A stretch of DNA of 64,000 nucleotides from Nematopogon swammerdamellus (taxonomy: Eukaryota; Arthropoda; Insecta; Lepidoptera; Adelidae). A program made the translations under genes and the position numbers. The stretch is taken from NCBI GenBank assembly GCA_946902875.1, contig OX336340.1, forward strand, positions 20,847,566 to 20,911,565, read 5' to 3'. Each line of letters opens with the position of its first letter. Within the stretch, counting starts at the first letter, position 1. Below are positions 33,172 to 43,832 of this stretch, piece by piece. The notes beneath the pieces were generated by a model that searched no databases, was not told where the DNA came from, and saw only the letters and a list, made by a program, of their open reading frames with translations.

Positions 33172-33492
33172 CGTGTGGGGCCGGTACTTTAAAAGAATAG
33201 CCCCACTGTATCTCTCCCCGTGTATGTCGTAAAAGGCGACTAAGGGATATGACTCCCTTCTTATATTACTAGGTGGTAGGGTTTAACTCGCCCGGGTTGG
33301 TACCACCTCACTGAATGAAAGGTCGGTCGAAACGGCTATGTAAATAGTTTGTGTTTTCCGTCCAGTTCAGTGTAGCCGGCACCACCGAAGGGAAGCACTG
33401 ACGTGGCACCAAATTCACCCGGTGTTATGGGCTGACATCACAGATATTGTAGGTGATATAGCCAACCGTGTCAGTTTCCATAAAAAAAAAAT
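33172..33492 (+). mobile_element. SINE-B, H1-headed subfamily, full length
   Basis: Reference for this subfamily: CCGTGTGGGGCCGGTACTTT, TGTCGTAAAAGGCGACTAAG, GGATATGACTCCCTTC, core TATTACTAGGTGGTAGG and TTGGTACCACC, GTCGGTCGAAACGGC, GTTTTCCGTCCAGTTCAGTG, GGTGTTATGGGCTGACATCA, GTGTCAGTTTCCAT-poly(A). Confidence 0.9.
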
Positions 33493-33579
33493 CTTTGTAC
33501 CCTAAAACGATGTATATGTACAACAGGCGCTACCAATATGTTCGTTTAGGCCTTTACCGCTATTACACATTATAGACAT

Positions 33580-33792
33580 GTTTTCGGTTACGCGGTATAC
33601 TGTAAGCGACTCATTTTTATTTGTCGACGTTTCGTCAGCGGCGACCGGCGGCAGTTGACATCTGACTGGACGACGTGTCGGGTGTCCTCCAGGTTGTCGC
33701 AGTACCGCGAGTCCTGAGGATGTCTGTCCCCAGAGTGTGGGACGAAACGTCGACAAATAAAAATGTTTTCAGTATACCGCGTAACCGAAAAC
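33580..33792. mobile_element. Inverted element with hammerhead-like motif
   Basis: Perfect 21-bp outer inverted repeat (left 33580-33600, GTTTTCGGTTACGCGGTATA..; right 33772-33792). Inner arms are TTTTTATTTGTCGACGTTTC (about 33614) and GAAACGTCGACAAATAAAAA (33744-33763). Plus strand carries CTGAGGA at 33714, GTCCC...GGGAC and GAAAC at 33744. A relative with the same flanks lies at 53085-53325. Confidence 0.8.
33712..33756 (+). ncRNA. Hammerhead-like motif (CTGAGGA / stem / GAAAC)
   Basis: CTGAGGA (33714-33720), a 5-bp stem GTCCC/GGGAC, then GAAAC (33744-33748) and GTCGAC. This matches hammerhead boxes CUGANGA and GAAA around stem II. No cleavage triplet or stems I/III could be assigned, so activity is unproven. 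Confidence 0.4.
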
Positions 33793-33799
33793 ATTTCTA

Positions 33800-35159
33800 T
33801 GAGACGCTGCCAATACATACCTTTCACTTAGCCTTAGCACTTCAACTGGGACTTAGTCTCAGAAGACACGTTATGTGACAGATTCCCATGTCAGCGTCTT
33901 TTTTCGTAAGCGTTGTTCTTAGCACTAAGTGAGAGTTGTAATATCAGCCCTTCCCTTAGAATAGAAGCTTGATGGTACACACTCATCAGAGCTTCAGAGA
34001 AAGTCACTCACTGAAAGAACTGCAAATGAATTACTGATTAATTAGTGTTTGCTCAATGTGTGTAAGTCTACCTAACTAGTGAGTATAGTAGAGTGTATAA
34101 CGTTTGCTATTCCTACTGGCGGCGGGAAGGGTGGAAAGGTAGACAGACCTACCTACGCCATTTAGACCGAGAGCTGGTTCCTTCTGCAACTTTAAATTAC
34201 TTTATTGATAACTTTTATTGTATCATTTGGAAGATAAATTCAAGATTTCGAATTTGTTGCGTTTGCGGTTGAGACCCTCGGTCCGTGGAGCAGTGAAGCC
34301 AAATCTTCTTGAAGAGGCTTGGCCATCTGCTGGTGGACGCAACTGGTGTCCCGCAATCAATCATTCAAAGAGTAAGCCTTGCCATCCAGCGGGGTGTTGC
34401 CGCAAGTGTTCTAGGAACATTTAAAAACGCCCCTTTTTGATAGTTATTTTAAAGTCCGTTTGGAAGATAAATATTCCTTTTGTCAGTATTTACGTAAATA
34501 CATATTTATTATATATGTATACGGAAATTGTAATCGAAAGTTCTAGGCGTTGGCCTCCTATGCAATGCACGAGATTCCCATTCCATACTGAGTATTTTAA
34601 TTGAATTTTCCAAGAATTTATCTCCATTAATCCGATGAAAGAAAACCCCAAAAGGGAATACCTATGTGTAATATGAACGCTAAAATTTAGTTGAATGATC
34701 GACTGCACAGCAGAGCAGTACGCAATAAAAATACAACACATTCCTAAAATTTCCGTTTTCACACTATGACTTCAATGTAGGCTTTGGCTGTGTCGCGTGA
34801 CACATGCGTTAACTTCGCGGTGCCAGAACCCCGGCTCGATTCACTTGATATAAAATGTAAACTCGTCCAAGACCATCATACACATTTTTCGCTGAGCGCC
34901 TAGGGCGTCTCTCAGGCGCGCCCTTGGTCCACGCCTAGGTCGCTTAATCATTTGAATTGTGTAGGTGTTTCGACTACTTTTCTCATCTTTGTCTTCCAGA
35001 TTGGAAGAAAGGAGCTCGTAAAAAACTGTATTATAAAAATAAACTCAATGATCCTTATCCACAACTAACAGATGGACATTGCAATAGAGAAATAAAAAAC
35101 AAATAGAACAGAAATAAAGAAGATATTGGGAAGATCTAAAGAAGAAATAATCAAGAAGA
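33800..35159. other. No gene recognised; satellite-related fragment at the start
   Basis: About 33836-33960 (CACTTCAACTGGGACTTAG, CGTTATGTGACAGATTCCC, TAAGTGAGAGTTGTAATATC) resembles a single diverged monomer of the 40.4-41.7 kb hairpin satellite. The rest is unassigned. Confidence 0.5.
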
Positions 35160-35196
35160 CGTAACTTGTGTAAGCTTCATGCTTACACAAGTTACG
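35160..35196. repeat. Perfect 16-bp hairpin, 5-base loop
   Basis: CGTAACTTGTGTAAGC, loop TTCAT, GCTTACACAAGTTACG. It lies in A-rich DNA with no adjacent gene; a terminator role is not implied. Confidence 0.95.
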
Positions 35197-35779
35197 TTGC
35201 ATGAAAAACAAAAATAATGAAGAAAAAATATACTGAATATGTATTTGTGTCAGTTTCTTTTATTTATTTTTTTTGCTGGCAGTGTGTTCTTTATTGCCTA
35301 ATGAAAAATTTAAAATAATACGTCATTTTAGTAAAAATTATTGAGATCCTTAGAGGACCTCTCGGTCTAAGAAGGAAACGCAAGGGAGGTATAATTACTT
35401 AGGACTAGCTCTATCTCGCTCGCACGCTCGTCTGCACTTTTTAACGCGACATTTTAATTGATGCCTAATCGTAGTGCAGTGTTCACAGGAAGTACTAGAG
35501 AAGTTCAGCGACCTCCCGTCTCGTGTGTTGCATGTTACAGGCAACACTTTTTGGCAAGCTTCAGAAAGTTTTAGAAAGTCTATGTTGTATAGGATCGTTG
35601 TATCAAATGCTTACATTGCAGGATGGATAAATATGAGCCTGGGGTCTGTGTCTGTCTGTAAACGATAAACTCTAAAACGGCTGAATCGCTTTAACATAAA
35701 AATACTTTAAGTCTACCATGGATATTCATATGGTTGGTGGTGGTGGTTGGCTTACCATGGTTAGGATTAGCGGTCACTA

Positions 35780-35822
35780 TAGCTGACGTTTCGGACTGGA
35801 GTGTACAGTCCATCTTCAGGGC
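35780..35822 (-). ncRNA. Hammerhead-like motif
   Basis: On the minus strand: CTGAAGA, stem GGACT/AGTCC with a 9-base loop, then GAAAC and GTCAGC. The stem sequence differs from the other loci but stays paired. Not tested for self-cleavage. Confidence 0.4.
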
Positions 35823-36263
35823 GAGTGCCTGGCTGCGGTCGGCCCCGCGGTTGACACACTGGCTATCAATCGCGAGCAGCTGCGAAGATTGTAGTTGCAG
35901 CTGTGGGTAGGCACCAATTAGCCTTGGGCTGCGTTCCGCACCTCCGCCGAGGAGCAGAATGTACTGACAGTGTCCTCCAGCTGCTGCTGGTGGACACTGC
36001 CAGACGTGCCGCTCTACAGGGGGGCGAGCCCGGATTCCATACCGGACACAGCCTCAGGAGTATTCTCTGTTAAAGTTGGCATGCTTCGAGATCTCGATGG
36101 ACTCACGGATGATGCGTGGAAAGAGTTGTTTTTCAGTGGCCAACATTTTCACTTGATCAAATCTTATCTAGTGCTGCATAACGGAGTCGACATGCTCAAC
36201 TATGGCAGACTTGGTTTTGTCCATGTTCTTGACTGCTCTGATGTGTTCGGAAATCCGTCCTGT

Positions 36264-36441
36264 ACAGGTCTGTTCACCAAAGCTGGCGCGTGCACAGTAC
36301 TCACACCAATGCAATTGTGCAAGTGCGAGTGAGACAGATCGGGGCATACGCATCACGAAAACCCGATCTGTCTCACTCGCACTTGCACAATTGCATTGGT
36401 GTGAGTACTGTGCACGCGCCAGCTTTGGTGAACAGACCTGT
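36264..36441. repeat. Exact 80-bp inverted repeat with 18-base loop
   Basis: 36264-36343 and 36362-36441 are perfect reverse complements over 80 bases. They begin ACAGGTCTGTTCACCAAAGC and close at GATCGGG/CCCGATC. The repeat sits inside the Penelope-like remnant and accounts for look-alike open frames on both strands. It is not flanked by recognisable transposon termini. Confidence 0.97.
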
Positions 36442-36619
36442 AACGCTGCGCTTTGTTTGGCATCAGCAGATTTGGTACGATTTCCCACAGCTCCCACACG
36501 AATTACATCCTCTACAGTCGCCAGGTGTCTACCAAATACCGTGCAGCTGTGAAAATGTCATGTTGCCGCTGGGGCAGTGGCGTGATTCTCGTGAAATGGT
36601 GCGGTTAACTTTATGGTGA

Positions 36620-37324
36620 CTGGCGTGGTCCAATTGGCAATATGTTATATGAATGGTATAACTTTACGGAAAAGAACTATTATTTTTCTCATACATTTTT
36701 GCATTTGTCATACATAAATCTTGTTCTTAGTAATATGAACTGAATATATACCTACATGCTTACTTTTAAAGAGACAATAATGATAACACGTACTGTCTAG
36801 GCAGTGGCAAACACTTTGTAAATACAGACTAAGTGGAGATAAAACCAAATGTCCACCGAAGTTTCTTGCCAGTTCTTCTTCGCTGTGATAATCGAACCGG
36901 CTAAATGTTTTTATTGTTAAAATCAGACGAATCCGAGTCCAGTGTCCTGTATATGGATGATGAATAAAGAATAAACCAAACATTATGTATTTAACGCAAA
37001 GGTATTGAAATTAGGTCACCAACAAAATTTTAAAGGACAAAAATAATTACGCTGATCCAGTGATTGCTTACGTGGGGAATTCCTGAATACCTTAATTTTG
37101 ATGTTCAGAGTAGACGTCGTTCAATGACTCGAAGCTCATTGAATTTTCGAATCTCATTAAGCGTTACCCTCCTTGAAAAAGTAAGTACACTCGTTTATGT
37201 GGAGTCTGTAATAAATTATTTCCTCCCCGCCCTCTACCAATTTAAGCGACATCCGTTGGAAACCACCCCTTCTTTCTATAGGTACCGGCAAGCGCTCGGA
37301 GAAAAATGTGGGGTAAGCTAGCTC
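36620..37324. other. No feature recognised
   Basis: AT-rich spacer. No coding signal. Confidence 0.45.
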
Positions 37325-37489
37325 ATGTAGGTCCCTTGCCTTCTTAACTTACTAGGTGGTAGGGTTTATCCCGCCCTGGTTGGTACCACCGTACTGAATG
37401 AAACATCGGTCGAAACGGCTATGTAAATAGTAGCAATAAACAATAGCGACAGTCGACTGTCTGTACCACTGAGCTGAGGCTGGCAATGA
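37325..37489 (+). mobile_element. SINE-B core with an inverted piece of its own head
   Basis: 37325-37432 is plus-sense core and early body (GTAGGTCCCTTGCC...CATCGGTCGAAACGGC). 37440-37487 (AATAGCGACAGTCGACTGTC...CCACTGAGCTGAGGCTG) is the tRNA-like head in reverse. Twin-priming-like inversion or chance juxtaposition. Confidence 0.7.
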
Positions 37490-38128
37490 CAAATAAGTCA
37501 CAGATTACTTAATAGTTACTTCGTAACAGATAAATCACTCCATAGAAAATGTTCCTACCTTCGGGCTTTAAGAGCCTACTGCTTCACGTCGCCAATCGCT
37601 GCGTGCGAAAATGTACCTTAACGATCGAGTGTAAAGTGCGGTTATTGATTTACAGCTGCGCGCAGTTGCGTGGGCGAGCGTCTATGTATACTTCGCGCGT
37701 CTGACGAATTTTCACTGAAATAGACCGCCGCCGGCGGCCCGTCAGGCGCTAGGTAGTTAGCGCGCGCAAGTACATAGAGTGCGTGAGGCCTGATTATGTG
37801 TTGTAGTTGCGCTATGGTATTTTATTTTCATGAATGTGGCACAGACGCGGTGGCCCCCTATCATGCGAAAGGTTGGCCTGTGTATGTTATTCGAAACTTC
37901 CCGCATTGTTCTCACGAATTGGCGCCGGTAATGCTTGCGCGGAGCGATTAAGCGTAAAGTGACGTCATCGTCGAGGTTGGCAGTTTCCCAAGTTAAGTTC
38001 GTAATCATAACTAATGGGTATCCACGGGATCAACTGTGGAAAAACTGACGTCCAGAATATCGTTTACGCGAGCCGAAATGCGACTTCAGCGGTTAATTTT
38101 TGCGATAATCGCTAATATGCGTTTTGTC
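37490..38128. other. No gene recognised
   Basis: Moderately GC-rich spacer (GCGCGC words near 37665-37770). No supported feature. Confidence 0.4.
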
Positions 38129-38612
38129 AGCCTCGGTAGCTAAGTGGTGCGGTCGGTCGACTGTTGTTATGCAACCCTGAGCGCGCTCAGTACTTTGTAT
38201 GGGTGACCGCTCGACCGTTGGTGGCTGACCGTGGTTCGGATTCCACATGGCATGACATTCGGCATGGCATTCGCAACCCCCGCATACGACCGAATGTCCA
38301 TGGGCATCGTTAGACACCTTATGGGTGGCTCGGCGCCATATGTCGCGCTGTAAAAAAAAAAAACATAAAACTGTAGGTCCCTTTCCTTCTTACCTTACTA
38401 GGTGGTAGGGTTTATCCCGCCCCGGCTGGTACCACTACCGCACTGAACGAAACGTCGGTCGAAACGGCTATGTAAATAGTTTGTGTTTTCCGTCCAGTTC
38501 AGTGTAGCCGACATGAAATGAAGGGAAGCACTGACACGGCACCTAGTTCACCCGGTGTTATGGACTGAAATAACGGATGTTGTAGGTAATGTAGCCAACC
38601 GTCCGCGTTTGT
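38129..38612 (+). mobile_element. Composite SINE: tRNA-like head + D body + SINE-B body
   Basis: TCAGCCTCGGTAGCTAAGTG (A box) to GGTTCGGATTCC (B box, about 38234), then D (GGCATGACATTCGGCATGGC...CATATGTCGCGCTG, A-run to about 38362), then SINE-B from AAAACTGTAGGTCC to TGTAGCCAACCGTC. ACAT occurs on both sides of D, so either D inserted there with a 4-bp duplication, or a head-D SINE abuts a head-less SINE-B. Confidence 0.8.
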
Positions 38613-38642
38613 ATCTCATTTACCTGTATTAATTGTGTTGTT

Positions 38643-38974
38643 ATACATACATACATATCACATACGCTGAATCCCGACAATCGGGGTAAGCAGAGTAACC
38701 GGTGTTGTGCTGCAAGAACTCTGGTAAATTATAGCACAACACCGACCACCACGTTTCGCAAAGTATTCGAACAAGATTCAATCGATCAAGCAGCAAGTAA
38801 GGCACGAAGACCCACCTGCTGCATGACTCGGTGGAAGTACCGTGCCAAGGTGAGAGGTGGCGAGCCTGTCGCCCTTTAGTACGGCATGTTGCCCTTATCC
38901 CTTAGTCGCCTTTTACGACATGCATGGGGAGAGATGCAGTGGGGATATTTTTTTTAAGTACCGGCCCCACACGG
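38643..38974 (-). mobile_element. SINE-C, full length
   Basis: CATACATACATATCACATACGCTGAATCC at the left (split over 38644-38672) and GTACCGGCCCCACACGG at the right. Closest by eye to the 7601 copy. Confidence 0.85.
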
Positions 38975-39469
38975 TAATTGTTGTTTTTCTTGTAAAATAC
39001 CTATTTGGAAAACAATATAGGAATTTTCTATCTATCTATCCATTGTAATATAAAAAAAACATATTATTTCAATAGATTATTTATTATTCATGAGTTCCGA
39101 TCTCGAATAATAAATGAAGAAGAAATCGTATAAAACGTTAATGTACTGACCATTAATTAAATACAAGCTCACCCCATCTGTAGATCAATAAACCGTAGGA
39201 AATTTACCCTAATAATCCTGGTGGCGGAAGACCAAACATCCGCCAGCAAATACTTATGTAAAGGATGTGTTCACACTCCAATGTATAGGCGGTGGTTCCT
39301 AAATAAACAGCTTGTAGGAACCGACGTAAATAGATACTAAACGGATATGAGATGTTTATGTAAAATTATACATTTACCAACAGTTAGGTCGGTATTTCCC
39401 AAGTGATTCGTTATTCAAGTATCTACAAGAATTTGTGTAGAAAGGAAATTGAAGTAAGTGTATTACAAT
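38975..39469. other. No feature recognised
   Basis: AT-rich spacer. Nothing supported. Confidence 0.45.
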
Positions 39470-39936
39470 ACCGTATTAAGAGCGCGGTACTACAGCATCA
39501 AAATGCGCACTGATTTGGCGCATTTTGAATAGCGAAGCGTTCGCTTGTTTTATAGTATTTGTTCAAAGTTTGTTAAACCAATTTACATTACACGAATATC
39601 TAAATCTGTCAAAAGAAGTAAAATTTTATCTTACATCATCTGCAATTAGTATAAACTCAAAATAATGTTATATAAAGCTGCAATTTCGAAACAAAGTGAG
39701 CATTTCGGAGTATTTAGGACCATTTAGTAGTACGTTTGTGATTTTTTTTTTTCACATATTAATTGACATAAATAAAAATAAACATCGGTCACCAACTTTT
39801 AAATATGGTCAACTTTTAGACAAGATTTTTTAATATATATATTTTTGAAATTCGTTGAACAAAAAACCGAAACGAAAATGTGGCAAATTTTGCAAATTGT
39901 GCCTCACGCGTAGTACCGCAGTCTTAAAATCTCAGA
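39470..39936. mobile_element. Possible small TIR element
   Basis: TATTAAGAGCGCGGTACTAC (39475-39494) is matched in reverse by GTAGTACCGCAGTCTTAAAA (about 39909-39928) with about three mismatches. The interior is AT-rich. No clear target duplication. Confidence 0.5.
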
Positions 39937-40008
39937 ATCAGTAACTGCTTTGTAAGAGTTTACAAACCTGTAAATAAAGCGTCGCATACGCGTAGCTTTC
40001 CATTGATG

Positions 40009-40142
40009 GACAGTTCAGTGTAGCCGATATGAAATGAAGGGAAGCACTGACATGGCACCTAGTTCACCCGGTGTTATGGGCTGACGTCACGGACATTGTA
40101 GGTGATGTAGCCAACCGTGTCAGTTTCCATAGAAATAAAAAA
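40009..40142 (+). mobile_element. SINE-B, 5'-truncated 3' end
   Basis: GACAGTTCAGTGTAGCCGAT, AATGAAGGGAAGCACTGACA, GTGTCAGTTTCCATAGAAAT and an A-run. Confidence 0.8.
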
Positions 40143-40436
40143 ATTAGGTAAGTAAATGTGAATTATTGGATGTTAGTACTAAAGTACTGACATTTCTTTA
40201 TTTTTGTCTACTAACTAACGCTTCGCTTTAAAATATATTCGTTAGCAATTATTTTTAAACAAAGAACTTCGAAGAGACATTACTTCGTTTGCTCTATCGA
40301 TTTTTTTTTCTATAAAAGCGTCTCCGGAAGATCCATTTGGTGCGACACCGCCAACTCATTTTCACTTCCTCATCCATCACGTACACTTTGTTGAAATTGC
40401 ATAGACATTTACGAAGGGTTAGGGTTGCCACAAAAA

Positions 40437-41682
40437 ATATGCCTTGTTTTAATAAAACTACATGTTTAAGGACTGGTATTTCAACTCTCACTTAGGGTCA
40501 GGGTAACATTATGTGACAGAATCCCCACACGACATCTGATGTCGTGTGGGCATTCTGTCACATAAAATTCCTTCTGACTCTAAGTTGAAGTTGAAATTTG
40601 AAGGCTTAAACTGCACCTATATATATACAAAAAAAAAAAGTTTTTATTAAATATGCCTTGTTTAATAAAACTACACGTTTAAGGACTGGTATTTCAACTC
40701 TCACTTAGGGTCAGGGTAACATTATGTGACAGAATCCCCACACGACATCTGATGTCGTGTGGGCATTCTGTCACATAAAATTCCTTCTGACTCTAAGTTT
40801 AAGTTGAAATTTGAAGGCTTAAACTGCACCTATATATATACAAAAAAAAAAAATGTTTTTATTAAATATGCCTTGTTTAATAAAACTACATGTTTAAGGA
40901 CTGGTATTTCAACTCTCACTTAGGGTCAGGGTAACATTATGTGACAGAATCCCCACACGACATCTGATGTCGTGTGGGCATTCTGTCACATAAAATTCCT
41001 TCTGACTCTAAGTTGAAGTTGAAATTTGAAGGCTTAAACTGCACCTATATATATACAAAAAAAAATGTTTTTATTAAATATGCCTTGTTTAATAAAACTA
41101 CATGTTTAAGGACTGGTATTTCAACTCCCACTTAGCGCCAGGGTACCATTATGTGATGGAATCCCCACGACATCTGATGTCGTGTGGGCATTCTGTCACA
41201 TAAAATTCCTTCTGACTCTAAGTTGAAGTTGAAATTTGAAGGCTTAAACTGCACCTATATATATACAAAAAAAATGTTTTTATTAAATATGCCTTGTTTA
41301 ATAAAACTACATGTTTAAGGACTGGTATTTCAACTCGCACTTAGGGCCAGGGTACCATTATGTGATGGAATCCCCACGACATCTGATGTCGTGTGGGAAA
41401 TCTGTCACATAAAATTCCTTCTGACCCTAAGTTGAAGTTGAAATTTGAAGGCTTAAACTGCACCTATATATATACAAAAAAAAATGTTTTTAATAAATAT
41501 GCCTTGTTTAATAAAACTACATGTTTAAGGACTGGTATTTCAACTCGGACTTAGGGCCAGGGTACCATTATGTGATGGAATCCCCACGACATCTGATGTC
41601 GTGTGGGGAATCTGTCACATAAAATTCCTTCTGACTCTAAGTTGAAGTTGAAATTTCAAGGCTTAAACTGCACTTATCTATC
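40437..41682 (+). repeat. Satellite of six ~209-215-bp hairpin monomers
   Basis: Monomers start at 40437, 40651, 40866, 41078, 41287 and 41497 (ATATGCCTTGTTT). Each contains TATGTGACAGAATCC, CACACGACATC-T-GATGTCGTGTG and ATTCTGTCACATA, a near-perfect 55-bp palindrome. TCAACTCTCACTTAGGGTCA and its opposite TGACTCTAAGTTGAAGTTGA extend the stem. (TATA)n-A(n) tracts separate monomers. Units 1-3 share CCCCACACGAC; units 4-6 share the deletion CCCCACGAC, the changes GGTACC and GTGATGG, so amplification was stepwise. Confidence 0.95.
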
Positions 41683-41710
41683 CAAACGTAATTTTTAACC
41701 GGCATTTATT

Positions 41711-42062
41711 TTATTTTATCCGGTATTAGTGGCTGAGCCAGAGGGTTCAGAGCATATGCTCCGCCCAGCCAATATCACTTCCGAGAAGGTGCTATACCGG
41801 AGACTTCTCTATGGATTGCTGGCTATACTGGACTAGAGGAGAACACAGCCGAGGCTGCTATGCGGCTATCTTACGTCCAGTACGGTGGTAAGAACCCAGT
41901 CGACTACAATTTGAGCCTACCGCCTAGTAAGGGGCTAGGGATGGGACCTACAGTTTTACACCGGTTCCGAACGGTGAAGAACTCATTAGTGCATGTGGGG
42001 CGGATTCGAACCTCGGACCCTGAGATCAAGAGTTCGAACCAAGACCGCGTCGACCACCCTAA
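41711..42062 (-). mobile_element. SINE-A with altered head
   Basis: Reverse tail ATCCGGTATTAGTGGCTGAG, CTGGCTATACTGGACTAGAG, core, then a head whose A-box region is replaced by GATCAAGAGTTCGAACCAAG. A second TTCGAACC lies 33 bp from the normal reverse B box. Confidence 0.75.
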
Positions 42063-42103
42063 TGTATACACAGCTAATGTATACACTTTAAATAAAACTT
42101 TCC

Positions 42104-42402
42104 CCACTGAATCTTTTCCCGTGCATGTCGTAAAAGGCGATTAAGTGATAGGGACAAAACGCCGCGCTAAAGGGCGACGGGTTGCCCACCTATCACTTTG
42201 GCATGGCCCTTCCTCCAAGTCATGTATTAGGTGAGGGTCTTCGTGCCTTACTTGCTGCTTGAAAGAAATCTTGTCCTAATCTATTGCTAAAAGTGGTGGT
42301 CCTTGTTGTGCTGTAATTTGCAAGAGCACTTGCAGCACAACACCGATTACTGTGCTTACCCCGATTGTCCGGATACAGCGTGTAGTATGCATATATGAAT
42401 GT
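42104..42402 (+). mobile_element. SINE-C, plus strand, head-truncated
   Basis: Starts in H1 (CCCGTGCATGTCGTAAAAGG), GCCGCGCTAAAGGGCGAC, TTGTTGTGCTGTAATTTGC, GCAGCACAACACCGATTAC, ends GTAGTATGCATATATGAATG. The only long plus-strand SINE-C. Confidence 0.85.
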
Positions 42403-42454
42403 AAATAATACTTACCGATCGCCTACATCTTTGGAACTGTCAAATCGACCAATG

Positions 42455-42692
42455 GTTTTTTTTTATTTAATCCGGTATGGGTGGCTGAGTCGGAGGGGCC
42501 AAAGCACATGCTCCGACCAGCCAATATCACCTCCGAGAAGGTAGGTGCCATACCGAAGACTTCCCTGGATTGCTGGCTATACTGGACTAGAGTAGAACAC
42601 AACCGAGGCTGCTATGCGGCCATCTTACATCCAGTACGGTGATACCAACCCAGTCGGCTAAAATTTGAGCCTACCACCTAGTAAGGGGCAAC
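42455..42692 (-). mobile_element. SINE-A, head-truncated
   Basis: Reverse tail ATTTAATCCGGTATGGGTGG to core CCACCTAGTAAGGGGCAA, then stops. Confidence 0.85.
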
Positions 42693-43224
42693 AGAACGAT
42701 ACGATATCTCTAGGTTTGCACGTAAACTCGATTTTCGCCGAGCCAGAGCCGCTGAAAGGAAAGACCAAATAAGTAGAAATGCTTTAGCGGTAGTACCATA
42801 CAAACATCCTAAATCAACATCGAGATTGTGACGGGATCCGCGATGCGATATCTTCACAGTTTAATGTATATCTTTGTGGAGGTACCGATGATCCGATGTT
42901 ATATTATTATGATTTATGAATAGAACAGCTTACATGCCGTAAGGAACCATCGGGCTGTTTTTTTGAAAGTGAATGTCACATAATATTTTGTTTGCTTGTC
43001 GAATGCCTCGGTGGTTCGGTTGGAGGAACGGATGATAGAAGAATAACGAAATAATTACACTTCACTCGCCGCTTTTATGTAAATAAACGAAAATTATTTC
43101 AAAACTATTTACCTTATAACCTTACTTACCGAACCTAACCTAGCCTAAAATTATTACAAGTTCAAGCCTAAGATTATTGTCTTTTAAAAAGCTTGAAAGA
43201 AAAACGTTTGATTACAAATAAAAA
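42693..43224. other. No feature recognised
   Basis: Spacer with no supported feature. Confidence 0.45.
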
Positions 43225-43400
43225 AAAAAAACCGACACATAAAAAACCCTCAAAAAGTTTTTAAAAAAATCTACTTAGTTAATGAAAGGCTTCGGGGGAC
43301 GGTTAAGTAAAAAAAATCAACTCGGTTCCCCGACGCCTTTAATTAATTAGGCGGAAATTATTTTTTTCTGTTTGAGGGTTTTTGATGTGTCAGGTATTTT
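43225..43400. repeat. Fold-back hairpin, diverged relative of 10.8 and 31.6 kb
   Basis: ACCGACACATAAAAAACCCTC pairs with GAGGGTTTTTGATGTGTCAGG (outer), and AGGCTTCGGGGGAC with GTTCCCCGACGCCTTT (inner). TTAATTAGGCGGAAATTATT is the conserved word. Confidence 0.75.
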
Positions 43401-43734
43401 TTTTTTATTTGTAATTGAACTTTTTTTATATTTCCATATTGTAATTTATAGTTCAAATTATGTTTTCTTTTTAGTTTTTGTCTATTTGTTTCGTATTATA
43501 ATTCACGCTAATTCTTAATATGGCTGTTAATTAAATAGAAAACTCTGAAGGCTGGGCTTAAAATCAGCGATGTTCTCGGATCATACATTGCCCCCGGACC
43601 CTATATTTCATAGTCTTGGTATGTAATTAAGAAAAAATACATAAACGTAATTGCATTCCATTTCATCTATCCTATCGTTTCTACGCCTGAATTGTCATAC
43701 ACGCCCCATACACCCCATACCATACAATCCCAGA

Positions 43735-43832
43735 GGTTAGTATATAAAGAATGCCATAAGGCATTTAACTCGCCTTTTGTGACCTCGTTTTAAAACTTTT
43801 GTAGAATAAAGTAAATTTTGATTTGATTTGAA
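43735..43832 (+). mobile_element. LINE 3' tail
   Basis: GAGGTTAGTATATAAAGAATGCC...TAGAATAAAGTAAATTTTGATTTGATTTGA (read in pieces) parallels the tail at 29545-29630. Confidence 0.65.

Larger units (their letters stand above)
35770..36619 (+). pseudogene. Probable Penelope-like element remnant with GIY-YIG start
   Basis: Downstream in one plus frame, about 36500-36550, the peptide HELHPLQSPGVYQIPCSC matches the opening of the GIY-YIG endonuclease of Penelope-like elements ('...GVYxIPCSCG', from memory). The expected YIGxT motif is absent because the frame drifts after CSCENVM. Upstream 35970-36330 is open but unrecognised. A hammerhead-like motif (35780-35822, minus) and an 80-bp exact inverted repeat (36264-36441) interrupt it. 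No RT motif was found, so this is a fragment. Confidence 0.55.

Noticed and set aside
35160..35196. Rho-independent terminator
   Set aside because: Perfect hairpin but eukaryotic context and no preceding gene.
36202..36552. Overlapping open frames of 109-120 codons around 36.2-36.6 kb as genes
   Set aside because: They arise because an exact inverted repeat is read on both strands; only the PLQSPGVYQIPCSC segment looks like a real protein trace.
40437..41682. CRISPR array
   Set aside because: Units are contiguous ~210-bp monomers without short repeats and unique spacers; a eukaryotic satellite.
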